From the NCBI GenBank assembly GCA_003184365.1, contig NKYR01000031.1, positions 62,001 to 126,000 on the forward strand: a stretch of DNA of 64,000 nucleotides, given 5' to 3'. Origin of the DNA: Evernia prunastri. Lineage: Eukaryota > Ascomycota > Lecanoromycetes > Lecanorales > Parmeliaceae. The position numbers and the translations under genes are program-made. The notes beneath the pieces were generated by a model. It did no database searches. It saw nothing but the letters and a program-made list of their open reading frames with translations, and was not told where the DNA came from. Shown here piece after piece: positions 46,610-58,105 of this stretch (position 1 is its first letter; each line of letters opens with the position of its first letter).

Positions 46610-48413
46610 GATCTCGGACCCCGGGAGTTTCTTGAGGTCTTCAGCGAATCTCCTTGGATGCTTTTGGAGCTACAAAGCCGATGGGTGTGGTTCCTGATGG
46701 CAGATCCGAGGGTTTGGTCCACATATAAGATTACTCATGAGCAGTCACTCGCAATCGAAGCGACAATTTCGCCATGACCTAACACCACGCTTATGCAAAC
46801 CCTTCGTGGCACGCGCGTATTGGACAAATCACTGTGAGCGGACTAAGGAGGTTGAGGATACATTCGAGATTACCATCCAACACAGCATGATGAAGAGAAA
46901 GAATTCCTCCAAGGTTTATCCTTAAATATCACGTCATTGACCCAACAATGGCCGACTTGATCGGGCATCCTACCCTCATGTATCATGGGTCATATCGTAG
47001 TTCTTTCTATGTGTATATGATCAGTCGGGGCATACTTGGTAGCGGAGCTGCCAGTACTTAGTACTACCCTGAGAGATCGCCGGTACTGCGTTTGACGTGC
47101 ATGAAGGGCTAATGCAAGCGGGGGATATCATGCAATTTTCATGCAATTAAAGGCCGCGCGTTTTCTCACGTCAGATGATGATCAAATTGCGTCTTCTGAA
47201 GAACGTCAGGTAGAGCTGTTCTTTTTTTTCTTTTCCTTTTTTTGTTTCCCCAACTCTTGTCGCAAAAGGAAAAGAAAGTCAAGTCCTAAGTAATACGATA
47301 TTTCCAGAATTGGATCCAACTGAACATATACGTGCCATAGGAAAGGGGGTAGGGCGTCTTATAATTACTCGTACTGGGACAGGGCAGAAAAGATGTTTAG
47401 AACCGAGGCGAAACAAGTCGGAGATTTGACACCGTTTCTTCAGGCCTTAGCGCCAAATACTTGCCTCAGTATGTTGTATTAGGGTTTGTAAACGGTATTT
47501 TGTAAGCACTTTAAATTACCGACAACATTTAAAACTTCCTACATACCTAAGTTACTTATCACCAAATTCGTCCGTCTACTAATGTTCAGAATGATCACCT
47601 TCGAGTGCTTCGGGTATTCAAGCACGCAATCCAGGCTGTAGATTCGCTTTCGCATTTGACCTTTGCCACACCACACTCCTAGGCAAAGGCGATCAATAGA
47701 ATGGCAGCGATTGAGCAGTCCGTCAATACTTGCCTCTAACACTGTGCTATGTACCCGTCGCAGTTTCCTAAAGAGATCATATCTCAACTCCTTCTCGGTT
47801 ATCCAAGCACGCAATTCATACCTCAAATGCGCTTTTCATGAGATGCAAAAACACATGGTTTCCTCCGTGTAGAGAAGATCGTCATTCACGCGCTTGATCG
47901 GACTATAATTTCCTAATCGCTGGAATTAGATGGCATGTCTCTTGCCAGCAGCAAGACCGCTAGAAAGACCAGCGACGCCATGCCGTGTGGCTGAAGCAAT
48001 GATCAACATGTTGGCCGCATGGCCTCTCACTTTTCTCCCAAATACAGTAGGTTGTACCGTGAATTGGCTATGCCACGTCATGGGGTTCGACACAACCGCA
48101 CTGCAAAAGTAAATATCTGAATATCTTATCACCTCATTATGGATTACAATATCTTCGACTGGATGTGCATCACATGTTTTTCCACCCCATTGCTTGTTTC
48201 CATACCACCTCGCAACAGTTTCGGAAGTTCGTAGATCAGTCCAGACTTCACCTTCTAGTCCAGGCCATGTCGTGATCAGTTGTGCAATCCCTTTCCAATT
48301 TATGGGCAGAATTCTGATATAAGCACGAAGGTAGCACACAATGACTTATGTGAAGTCGAGGTTCGGCAAATATTAGTATCATTTGCAATTAGAAAGTAGC
48401 ATCAATTGACAGG
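46610..48413. promoter_or_regulatory. Divergent intergenic region dioxygenase / transporter
   Basis: A 1.8-kb spacer that must hold both promoters. A T/C-rich tract lies at 47218-47250. Several ACGTC-type motifs occur, but I see no CACGTG. A minus-strand frame (48339-47926, 137 codons) is open and protein-like but has no ATG at its start and no recognised family, so I do not call it a gene. Confidence 0.45.
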
Positions 48414-51039
48414 ATGACCTCGTCTACGGACAAAGACCTGACGCTGGTGCTGGGCGAGGAACGATCACATGGCTCTTCTACTCCTGCGGAGCAAGAGATA
48501 CCCCACAAAGCCAACCCTTGGTGGAAGTTTGGAGGTCGCGACCGCATTTTCGTCCCAAGTCGGCTCCAAGGGGCTGAGTCAACCTTCAAAGATTTCCAGG
48601 GTGATAGGACAGTCGATGATGACCACAACGCTGATGGGAATGTCTTCTCTGACCCTCGAGCTGTCGAATTTTACAAGCCAATCGAAAAGTACGAAGGTCA
48701 ACACAGGTTTGACCTCCATGCAACTTGGTCAGATGAGGAAGAGACTAGACTTGTACGCAGGGTAAGGTGCCTCCATTCCTTGTCCTAATCAAGGGAGACT
48801 TGGTCTTTACTGATCTGGTTTATCTTAGCTCGATTTGAAAATTTGTCTATTTGCATGTATAATGTTTTTCGCCTTGCAACTCGACAGAGGCAACATTAGC
48901 CAAGCCCTGTCGGACAATATGCTTGGTTTGTCCCTCAAATGTATAGAGCTTGTGTCAGTACTGACAAGTAGATTTGAAGGGGACCTTGGTCTGACAACCG
49001 ATGATTACAACAATGGAATGACAATATTCTACTGCAGTTTCCTCTTTGCAGAGCTTCCCTCGCAACTTGTCAGCAAAAAAATTGGACCGGACAACTGGAT
49101 ACCGTGGGTGATACTGGGACTTCAACGTCAAACATGTGCTAACGCGCTATCATCCGACAGTGTCCAGATGCTTCTATGGAGGTACGCAATTCGTGTTGGC
49201 ATGATTGAGACTTGTACCCACTAACTCTTTGCCTCAGTTGCGTTGCAAGCTCGCAGAGCCACCTCTCAGGTCGGACCACCCTCTTCGTCACTCGGGCGCT
49301 TCTCGGGCTTCTTGAAGGGTATGTCTCGTCTCGCATGCTAGTCAACAACGAACCATGAAAGGCTTACAAAGAGTCTTTGTTCAGAGGCTTCATTCCAGAT
49401 GTCAGTCCAACTCCACCACAGAGTTGTGTCCAACCAGAGCTTTGCTAAACAACGTCATACCTATAGATTGTACTTTACCTAAGCTACTTCTACAAGAATA
49501 GTGAGCTTCCTGTTCGGCTAGCATACTTTTGGACGTCCTTGATCACCACCAACATTGTTGCCTCCTTTCTTGCATACGGTATTCTCCATCTACGAGGGCA
49601 CAATGGCATGGCAGGATGGCGTTGGCTGTTTGCTATCGAAGGTGGTGTGACCGCTCTGATTGGTATAATATCATGGTAAGTAGACGTTTAAAAACGCGCT
49701 GCATCATACTGAATTGCTAGGCTCTACCTTCCACCTTCCCCTACTCAGACGAAACGCACTGGTCTCAAAGGTGCGCTGCGCGGTAAAAATGGTTGGTTCA
49801 CAGAGAGGGAGGAGATAATCATGGTCAATCGTATTCTTAGAGATGACCCTGGGAAAGCCACTATGCATAACGTAAGCACGCCCACTCATATCACTACGGA
49901 AGGTAATTAGCAATGAGCTGATTCAGTTCAACTTCGACAGCGACAAGCTATCAGCTTTACCCTACTATGGGAAAGTCTCTCGGACTATGATATGTAAGCA
50001 TCCAAGAATCCGCATCGACAGAGCGTCCCCTAACGTTATTAAGGTGGCCAATTTATCTGCTCGGCTTGACTTGGACGATACCCATGGTACTATCACCCTG
50101 CAGCGCTTTGGTATACTCAAGCATTGAAGACCTGCTTACGATATGAGACACGCTAGACGCCGGAGACCAGTTACTTGACCCTCACCCTAAAGTCTCTAGG
50201 ATTCGACACCTTCCAGACCAACCTGCTCACGATACCATCAAGTGTCCTATTTATCATTCAGCTACTTTTCTGGACGTGGCTCTCCGAGCGAACCAACCAG
50301 AGGTTCTTCATAGGGCTTGTCAGTCAACTGTGGACCATTCCATTGCTAGTGGCCCTAGAAGTACTGCCAGTGAAGTTCGCACATGCAAACTGGGTGAGAT
50401 ACGCGATCTCATCGCTCATCGTTGGCTACCCTTACGCTCATGCAACGTTGGGTGAGTAAACCTGAAGTCGTGCTGATCCTTGTCCCACGACGTACTAATC
50501 GTTCCCTCGAAACATTACAGTCGCGGTTACCAGCAGAAATGCTGCTTCAGTAAGGACTAGAACTGTTGGATCATCACTGTACAACATGGCGGTCCAAATG
50601 AGCAACATTATCTCATCACAGGTCAGTCGATGTGCCTACTTTCGCGCAGTTCTACGTCCCAAAGATGACCAATCTCTTACTCTAAACAGATATATCGTTC
50701 AAATGACAAACCCCTCTACCGAAAAGGCAACAAGATCCTCTTAGGTCTCGCAGCCTACAACGCCGTCCTGTCCATCGTAACGAAGTTCTGTTACGTCTGG
50801 CGCAACAGGTATGGATCACCTATCCAGGATTTTCAGCGCTTTGTGGGCGGCTGTATTGACGAATACCAGTAAACGCGACCAAATTTGGGACAGAATGTCA
50901 CAAGACCAGAGGCTGGAGTATCTTGCAACTACCAAGGACAAAGGGAACAAGCGGTAAGAGTTCCCCATGACTCGCGCACATTTTCCCTTTGCTAAAGCTC
51001 ACGTATCGATCTAGTCTCGACTTCAGGTTCGCGCACTGA
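48414..51039 (+). CDS. MFS transporter, anion:cation symporter (Dal5/allantoate-permease-like) family
   Basis: Plasma-membrane transporter of organic anions; the family includes allantoate, nicotinate, vitamin and sulfonate permeases. I infer 15 exons: 48414-48761, 48829-48925, 48980-49103, 49161-49181, 49238-49318, 49385-49400, 49467-49675, 49721-49871, 49941-49993, 50044-50086, 50157-50451, 50521-50621, 50690-50808, 50870-50953, 51015-51039. They sum to 1,767 nt, 588 residues. Landmarks: FFALQLDRGNISQALSDNML (TM1), GDLGLTTDDYNNGMTIFY, FLFAELPSQLVSKKIGPDNW, VTRALLGLLEG, YLSYFYKNSELPVRL, GWRWLFAIEGGVTALIGI, YLPPSPTQTK, SDYDMWPIYLLGLTW, VTSRNAASVRTRTV, and the C-terminal LDFRFAH common in the family. 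Two exons are only 21 and 16 nt. Every junction keeps phase. The ~115-residue acidic N-terminus is cytosolic. Confidence 0.9.
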
Positions 51040-52905
51040 GTCGGTCCCAAAAGACTACATGTACGCAGTGGCGCCGCCGACTCGATCAAAGCTCTGTAAC
51101 AAGTGGGCTCACAAAAACCACGAACGAAAACACCAGCGTCTAGAGCAAGTACCTTGATTCAGAAGTTTCATTTAAGTGTTTAGGGTCTTACATCCCTGCC
51201 GCTCCGTAGAAATAAATATGTACATCTCAATCAAACTTTACCCGCAAGAGACGGGAGACCCAAGCAGTCTAGTTTTATTCTTCAACAACTCCACAAGTGT
51301 ACGGCCCTTATCATTCGGTACATGCACGAATACATGTGCCGGTCCGACTGTCTTGTCACCCAGAACCTTGCAAATCCGTGAAGCATTCATTAAGCAGATA
51401 ACGAGTTCAGATAACGGGCTCGACTCCTTTAACCGAAGGAGTGGGAGGGACTTCAGGTAGCTTATCACGATCCCCCTGGCCTGTAGACCACGAATCAGAT
51501 CGTCTAAAAGACCTAAGCGGCGTGGGACATTTACTATGTTTCAAGACAAGTCTACATGTAATCTTACCCCAGACTAAGCCAATGTCTTCAATTCCACCCG
51601 GACTCTCGCCGAAGAGGGGCAGCGTCCAGCCGCCGAAATTTCACCCAATCAGATTGCAGGAAGTATTTCTCTCTTCTCCCTTGTTGCAAAGCAGGTCCAG
51701 TTTAGGCGGAAGCTTGCTGGGCGCGAACCAAAGCTTTCCATTATCAGAGGCCAGCGTCGAGGATAGTGTGAGCTGACATCCTTTAGCTTCGAGAAAGGCT
51801 GTCACCCACTCTCATCGAACTAGGGTTTTTGGCACATACTCTCAGAGACGCGGACGAGATGAGTCACATCTCTAACCATAGATGAGCATGTAAGCTGCAA
51901 TGATATAGAAAAGCAAAGACTTTGAAGACGTTCTTCATTTGCGAGTTGGGTTGAGTATTTCGACCCTTCAGGGCCACTTGACGGCATACTCACTGCGGCT
52001 GTTTAATGTCGTTGGCCATGTTTTGTATCTCTTTGCATTTCTCATGAAACTTAGTGCCTTTTGCATGCTGTTCAAATTCTCGTAGATCTTTTGATGAGCC
52101 TAGTAGAATAGCGAGGGCCCAGTCTGACGGCGTGATGATTTCTGTTCTGCAATATGATTTCGTTTAGGTTGTTTAAGTAAGACTTCCTGCTTATTACCGA
52201 AAGAGATCCTCTGTTACTTAGATCCCCCTCTCCCACCCCCAGTTGCTAAGATCAAACACTTGTGTCGGCGTTTCGACATCACAATCGCACTTTCAGCTAA
52301 GTCTCGGAATAGCTTTGGCTAAAGGATCCTTCCCCAGAAAGCATCCAACCACAAATATCGGTAGGAAACAACTTAAGTCAAAAGCCTTGGTAAATTAGAC
52401 CTAAATTAGACTTAGAGCAAGCAAGCAGACTTTTCTTCTGTGTTGAAGTAGTTGAATTTTCTGAAGCGAATATCTAGTGATCCTCTCATCTATGATTCAA
52501 GGAGAAATGTGTTTGGCATAGAGTACTTATTTCCGTTCCTGCCACAAACAAGTCAAATCATCCTGTAAGTGGCAGACTGCACATTGTGGCTTACTAGCTT
52601 ATCCACAAACCGGAGCCTCCAAGTTCTTTAGGCCAGTGTTATATGATTAGCGGAAATTGATGAGAAATTCACTATACTCAGTGTAGCCAGTGAAGGCAAG
52701 GAAGCTAACTTATAAAGACGAGTTAAGTCAGTGTGAACACCTGCACAAAAAAACCTGTCCTTCAGAAAGTGTTGTCCATCTGAGTGCATACTGGGTGGCG
52801 AAAACGCGCTACGCCCTACGGCTCCTTATATAAATAAATATCAGTCATCGACACCGTCTCTAAACAACAACTTCATCTACTTTATCCATCCCTTACATCA
52901 TCACC
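51040..52905. other. Gene-poor region
   Basis: About 1.9 kb. It contains the transporter 3' end and, at the right, the promoter of the zinc-module gene. A 76-codon minus-strand frame (51468-51238) begins only with GTG and is not supported. No repeat found. Confidence 0.4.
52827..52836 (+). promoter_or_regulatory. TATA box upstream of zinc-module gene
   Basis: The sequence TATATAAATA lies about 70-80 nt before the ATG at 52906 and is followed by a CA/CT-rich leader, the usual arrangement for a TATA-type fungal promoter. Confidence 0.6.
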
Positions 52906-54102
52906 ATGTCAGAACAAAGAGCAGAAGATTACTCGTATGCATCGGAACACAGCTCTGGCCCTGGTCTTATAGAATGGGCCGAAAGCCATGGCACAAAGTA
53001 CGACGACGCTGGACACTTACCTTTTCTCTCACCGTATAGCACGGACTTTTCTGGGCAGTTTACACCTCAATCTGGTCTGTTCCCTAGCAACAATACACAA
53101 GCAAATGTGAGCGCCCATTGAAAACCTTGTCTTGCCTATCAAAGTAGTTAACGGTGACAGTCTCCTCAACACCATCAAAGCAATGGCTTCACGTTTCCTC
53201 AGACCGAACAAGCTCACACTCCTCGGACCACAGTCACCAGCTCTCAACACCCTTTCGGTCCACAGGCCAACTACCCTCAGCAGGGGCAGCCGACGAGCAG
53301 CAGCACAACAGCTGAAGGCTCATCATCATCAGATAGATGCAGCTCGCAGCTATCAAACCCTTCTGCCGCTTTCGCATATACTGTGAGTCTGGCAGCAGTC
53401 AATGGCATCGTTGTTCCCTCCAAGCGAGGACCGGGCCATAGACCCCTCAAGCCATCTGGCATCCAGCCCATCAGCAGCAACGTTCCAAGATTCTCCTGCC
53501 CAGTCTGTGGAACGATCTACGCGCATCTGAACGAGGTCCGTTCTCACTTCGTGGCCTGCGTGACCCGGAATGGGAATCCTAAGGGCGCATGTTGGGACCA
53601 TGGCCAATGTTGGGATGGTGATGATGATGGTGATGAGGATGGTGATGAGGATGGTGATGAGGATGGTTACGAGGATGATGATGAGGATGGTTATGAAGAT
53701 GATGATGAGGATGGTTATGAGGATGACGGAGGCTATGACAGCGGCGAACACGGCGCAAGCAATAGCCGCAGTACAACTTCCTCACAACCACAATACGCAA
53801 ACCCACGGCCGGCTCCTCCAAACCCACCGCCCGCCAATCCAGACACGCGCTCAGAGCGCACGAAGAGAATGGACGCACAGCTCGACGCCTGCAGCGGCGT
53901 CGTCATTCCCTCGAAACTAGCCCCGGGCGAACAACCAAGAAGTCTCCCAAGTCGAGCCCGCGCCGGCACCGTCCTGTCTTTCCCCTGCCCAATCTGCGAT
54001 TCCAATTACGGCAGGCCAAATCACGTCAAGTCGCACTTTCCGAGCTGTGTCAATCGCAACGGGAACCCGTACGGCTACTGTTGGGATGATCTGATCGAGT
54101 GA
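52906..54102 (+). CDS. Protein with two copies of a C2HC zinc-finger module and an acidic linker
   Basis: Exon 1 is 52906-53106 and exon 2 is 53161-54102; 1,143 nt, 380 residues. The intron is 54 nt with a GTGAGC donor and a GTGACAG acceptor. I do not recognise a named family. The Gln/Ser-rich N-terminal ~150 residues look disordered. Then come two similar modules of about 65-70 residues. Module 1 has GIVVPSKRGPGHRP, then FSCPVCGTIYAHLNEVRSHF, then CVTRNGNPKGACWD. Module 2 has GVVIPSKLAPGEQP, then FPCPICDSNYGRPNHVKSHF, then CVNRNGNPYGYCWD. Each has C-x2-C-x12-H-x3-C spacing, suiting one zinc ion, with a further conserved cysteine in the CWD tail. They are separated by an Asp/Glu/Gly/Tyr repeat of about 40 residues and a Pro-rich stretch. 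A nucleic-acid-binding or regulatory role is plausible but unproven. Confidence 0.75.
53613..53727 (+). repeat. Coding GATGAGGATGGT-type acidic minisatellite
   Basis: Imperfect tandem units of GATGGTGATGAG and GATGATGATGAGGATGGTTATGAG encode Asp/Glu/Gly/Tyr repeats between the two zinc modules. The pattern suggests recent unit duplication. Confidence 0.9.
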
Positions 54103-55379
54103 GTTGATGTGGAGTGTGGAGGAGGAGAAGATGGGAAGGGGAGGAGATGGGAAGGAGCGGACGCTGAATTGTCCCCCACTCTTTTTCGATATGCGTTTGT
54201 CCGCCTGGCGGGTTCCGAAGTACGATCTCTAGCTTCTAGCTTCGTATCCAGCGAATAGTATCTCTTACTCCACGTGTGCACGTTGGTGCGGGTCTCTTCA
54301 ATATGCATCTTTTCTCTGAGATGTGCCTTTCGAACAAATCGTTTGCACTTGCAGGGCCCCTCTCAACTGCAAACAAGCTGTCTCCCTCACATTGACGCCA
54401 ACCAAAACCTCGCCCGTCTCCTCCCTATTCTAACACACATGAGCTGGACATCCCACACTACCTGTTCCCATGCAGCGCGTCTCCACCGCACACATAAAAA
54501 ACCTGTACTAGGCTGTCCTTCTTAGCTTACGTATAGAATATGCAACATTCCTCTCTTCAATAGCAAGTCTCATATTACCCTTTTAACCCAGCATCGATCC
54601 ACACGTCCACAGAACCCCTTCCGCTTCATCTTTTATGATCGAGCGTTTGCTCAAATTTAACTATGCGGCCCCCTTGTTAGGAGAGTAAACGGAAGAGTCA
54701 GGACGGGTTTCTAGAAGCGGTACAATTTAAGAGAGCAAGGCAGACGATGATGGTGGTGCGGAAGATGCGGGCTCTAGTTTCGAAGGACGAGAATGGGTAT
54801 GTGGCGCGGTGGGAGCCAATTGGGGGAAAGCGGAAGGGTGGGAGAATGGTTAGTGAGGTAGGTGTTGTGCAATGCCATCTAGGAAGAGAGACATCGGAGA
54901 GTCTGTTGATGTGTTTCTGTGGCTGCTGTTGCCGCTGAGATTATCTTATCAGTCATTGACTTTGATTGTAGGTAGTCTTTGGGTATACTCGGGTTTGAGG
55001 TCCTCCCTTTATTTTTTGTGCTTCTTAGACTTGGAATGCAGTAATTGGGAGATCGAATTTTGCGCATCCGCGTCGCATGTTCCTGTCGTCATTGCTAGTC
55101 ACTATGAAGCAAGGACTGAGCAGGTTTGATGTCTTGTGAGGACAATTACTCCTTCCGGGCTCAGTGGCTGAGCAGCACCAGCTACTAACATACTTATTCG
55201 CATGAGGAGGCGTTTCTGAAGAAAATTCGCGTGACAAATGACCTGCATCCAACTTGTTTCCTCTATTGAAATTTCGGTCTCGAATTCCCTGGCAATTTAA
55301 TTCTCTCGTCGTCCAAGATGTTCGGTCCGCAAGCTTGAGATGTTTTGAATGTACTGCCTCGAATGCAAGCGTACCGAGC
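54103..55379. other. Gene-poor region
   Basis: About 1.3 kb between the zinc-module gene and the rhodopsin-domain pseudogene. Short frames exist in several phases; none has recognisable content. Confidence 0.4.
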
Positions 55380-56640
55380 TCAGACATGGTCATGGGATAC
55401 ATGAAAATCACTCCTGACATGCACTCTTCCCATCGGCAAAATCTCCTCAGTTGACATACCTACCTCATCGTCCGGTAGCGAACCCCTCGAAGCCCACCAA
55501 GTAGCTGGGGGTAACTCCGCGCCGTCAACCAAGTTTGCGAAACCGTCTCGGTCGGTGTTCAGAGCAGCTTTACGCGTCTTACTAGGTGACTGTTGCGGGT
55601 TGGATGGTGAAAATGCTTTCTTCAGGCGAAGACGTGGGAAGTTAATCTTGGAATTCAATTTCTCTTGCACGAGTCTGATAAGGGGCATCAAGGTTGGAAG
55701 GCAGGCACAGATGATAGCGGTGTCCGGCTCGATGTTGGTTCAGAGAAAGAAGGGAACAAATTCTCCCTTGACTGTATATGCCAAGCGGATACAGCTAGAA
55801 ACGGTCGCGCTGTAAGACGGCTCTGTTTAGTTACCATCTTGATGACGTCGCTTGTAGGGCCTTACAAGACACCAAGAGAAAATATCGCGCTGAGTCCCAT
55901 CTTCTTCAGGACATTTACATGTTGTAGTCTCCATACTATAGGCAACGGAACTAGTAATATGATCACGTCGGTCAAAACCTCAGGTACCGCAAAGCCTATG
56001 ATTTGAGTTTTAGGTTTAGGACAGTGACCGCCCGGTTGAGTGCGGTCCCAATTGTAGCTGACTGGAGTACAACCCAGAATTCCAGTGAGTGCGGCTGCAA
56101 TGCACTAAATTGCTATAGTGCCGATCAGAAAATAGGTAGTGATGCGAAATTCTTGCAATGGAAAGATGCGACGGTAGAAGAGGAGGATCGAGAATTTGGT
56201 GAAGGCGATGCAGCAAAAATATGTTTCCTGCACAAGAAGAGCAATCTAGAGAGGTCAGGAACCACGTAGATCATTGTTAACCTGAGACTGTATACATGAC
56301 CAAGAGATCTAAGAGTCTGGAAATCCAGCTCTTCGTCGGGTTTTCCGAGGTCATCGGATACTGCCCAGAACAGCGCGGCCGCCGTGGCCCACGCAAAAAC
56401 CTAGTCAGGTGTTAGCAACTGGATATCTTCTTCTTTATTTTCACTGATACTAACTGTTGCAATGATAATACAAGCATCGTCCCACCAGAGCTCGACGTGC
56501 GACACTTTCCGGGACCAAAGCCGTAGAAGCACGACGACAGTAGCAAGAGAACAGAGTGTTGCGACAGCGGGTGGATAGACAGCGGTATCATACGCAATGG
56601 CTCCATCCTGGGGGGCGGTGCCACCTACTTGCGGTGCCAT
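55380..56640 (-). pseudogene. Rhodopsin-domain (PTH11-like) integral membrane protein, inactivated
   Basis: Multi-pass membrane protein of the fungal rhodopsin-like family. The ATG is at 56640. Exon 1 has LRLWSRKVSHVELWWDDACI, the family signature for TM1-TM2. After introns come FTKFSILLFYRRIFPLQEFR, LGCTPVSYNWDRTQPGGHC, VPEVLTDVIILLVPLPIVW and PDTAIICACLPTL, in the right order and on one strand. Two in-frame stops interrupt this: TAG at 56107-56105 after FLIGTIAI, and TGA at 55742-55740 just before TNIEPDTAII. Each is at or near a position where relatives usually have tryptophan, so TGG to TAG/TGA changes are the simplest explanation. No GT-AG intron can remove them. Expression from another start or sequencing error cannot be excluded. 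Confidence 0.78.
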
Positions 56641-57452
56641 GCCAAGGTGTGATCCTTGAATTTGTATTAGAGAGGAGTTATCGTAAATTTAGGTAAGAAA
56701 GCATACGCACAGCCTTGCTTGCTCTGCGACGATCCCGTGCTCACCACACCCTTACCATAAGAACAGGAGGGGGGCTGCCAGCACTATTTCCTCCTGCACT
56801 GTCAGCATCCCGCATACCCGAATCTTACACAGCTTCACTGGTTCAAGATCAGGGTTGCTACGGAGAAATAGACGGCGGAAACATTGTTTAGGGGACCCTC
56901 TGAGACACTTTGTTACCCCAGAATCATCTAATCACAGCGACAATGATAGACTACCAGCTCTTAGAGAGCTTAACAGCTGGACACCAAAGTTTGTGGACAG
57001 CGCTAGTAGCAGCCCTACGAGTATCCCTCTTGGCGCAGGAGTCTTGGCGCTTTGATGTCTACCTCCGTATCTGACTTGGTGTTGTGAAATGACTGGAGAA
57101 CGCACTGATGGGGTGGCATGGCATGGCCGTCGGCTCGAGCCAGTGATACTGAAGGATTCATCTTTCGGGCCTTAAATGACGAGATGCATACAAACCATTA
57201 GCCAACCTTGAAGTACTCTTGTCAGGCGGCCCCCAATTGAGTTAGGACCAGCTGCAGCCATGTCTAAGGTAGAGGAAAGCCTTGATGAATACAGGATTAC
57301 ACGACAGACCGCTTGTCTTCAAATAATCGCCGCGCCAATAAAATACTTTAGCCTTCGTACCCGGAAAACGCCGATTTCATGCAGTAAAAGCGGGCATTAG
57401 TCTTCGTCTGTCATCATGTAGACTCCAAGATAGCCGGAATCATATGTCAATG
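56641..57452. other. Gene-poor region upstream of pseudogene
   Basis: About 0.8 kb, no gene seen. Its right end abuts the first copy of a dispersed repeat. Confidence 0.4.
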
Positions 57453-57815
57453 TGTTGCGGGGTCTCAACATCGGGGCTAGCTATCTGAAGAGGTATATAT
57501 AGATCTCTTAGTGTTAGAAAAACTCTTAATAAGTTAATGCTTATGTAGCTATAACTTATATTAATAATATGATGAAAAGTAGTAAGATGACAAAGAATAT
57601 TATGACTCTGAAAGAGATAAAATCGAATCAGAAGCTTAACACTGATGGGCAGCTCTCATCAAGTCATGAATCTCCTGATTAGCGCGTGTCTGACACGAAA
57701 ACACGCTCACTATGCGATATTGCAGGTCTGCAGACCCACTATGCGAGATAACCATGCAGCGCGAGAACACTCTGCCATGCGACCGACTAAACCCCAGTCC
57801 CACTGGAGCGAATTT
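57453..57815. repeat. Diverged dispersed repeat, copy 1
   Basis: Begins TGTTGCGGGGTCTCAACA and CTGAAGAGGTATATATAG, includes an AT-rich core (57500-57620), then GCGATATTGCAGGTCTGCAG and CCCCAGTCCCACTGG. The same blocks in the same order occur at 61739-62120. The TGTTG start resembles an LTR end, but I cannot define the other terminus or a target duplication. Confidence 0.65.
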
Positions 57816-58105
57816 TCAGCCGATGCGCCGTACGAGGTATTTGTCAGCCACTCAACGGCAACTACAATGCTGCATGATGATGTGCACTACGGTACTTGAA
57901 AGGCCATGGGTCGATTTTAGCGAGGCTTTTCGCGCGGCTCTATCGAGGCTTCGCCCGTTGAAGATCAGACTGAAAGAACAATCTTCATCCTCGACCTCAG
58001 AATTCTTCTTTTCCGCAGAAATAAGACACATTTGTACTCATAATGGTAGAGGCCACCTCCAGCTACCGGAAAATGAACCGCGGCTTCGTCCTGGCGTGAC
58101 TCAAC

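Noticed and set aside
48050..48110. Possible tRNA B-box-like string GGGTTCGAC
   Set aside because: No A-box or cloverleaf arms could be drawn around it; other GTTCGA-like strings lie in coding sequence.
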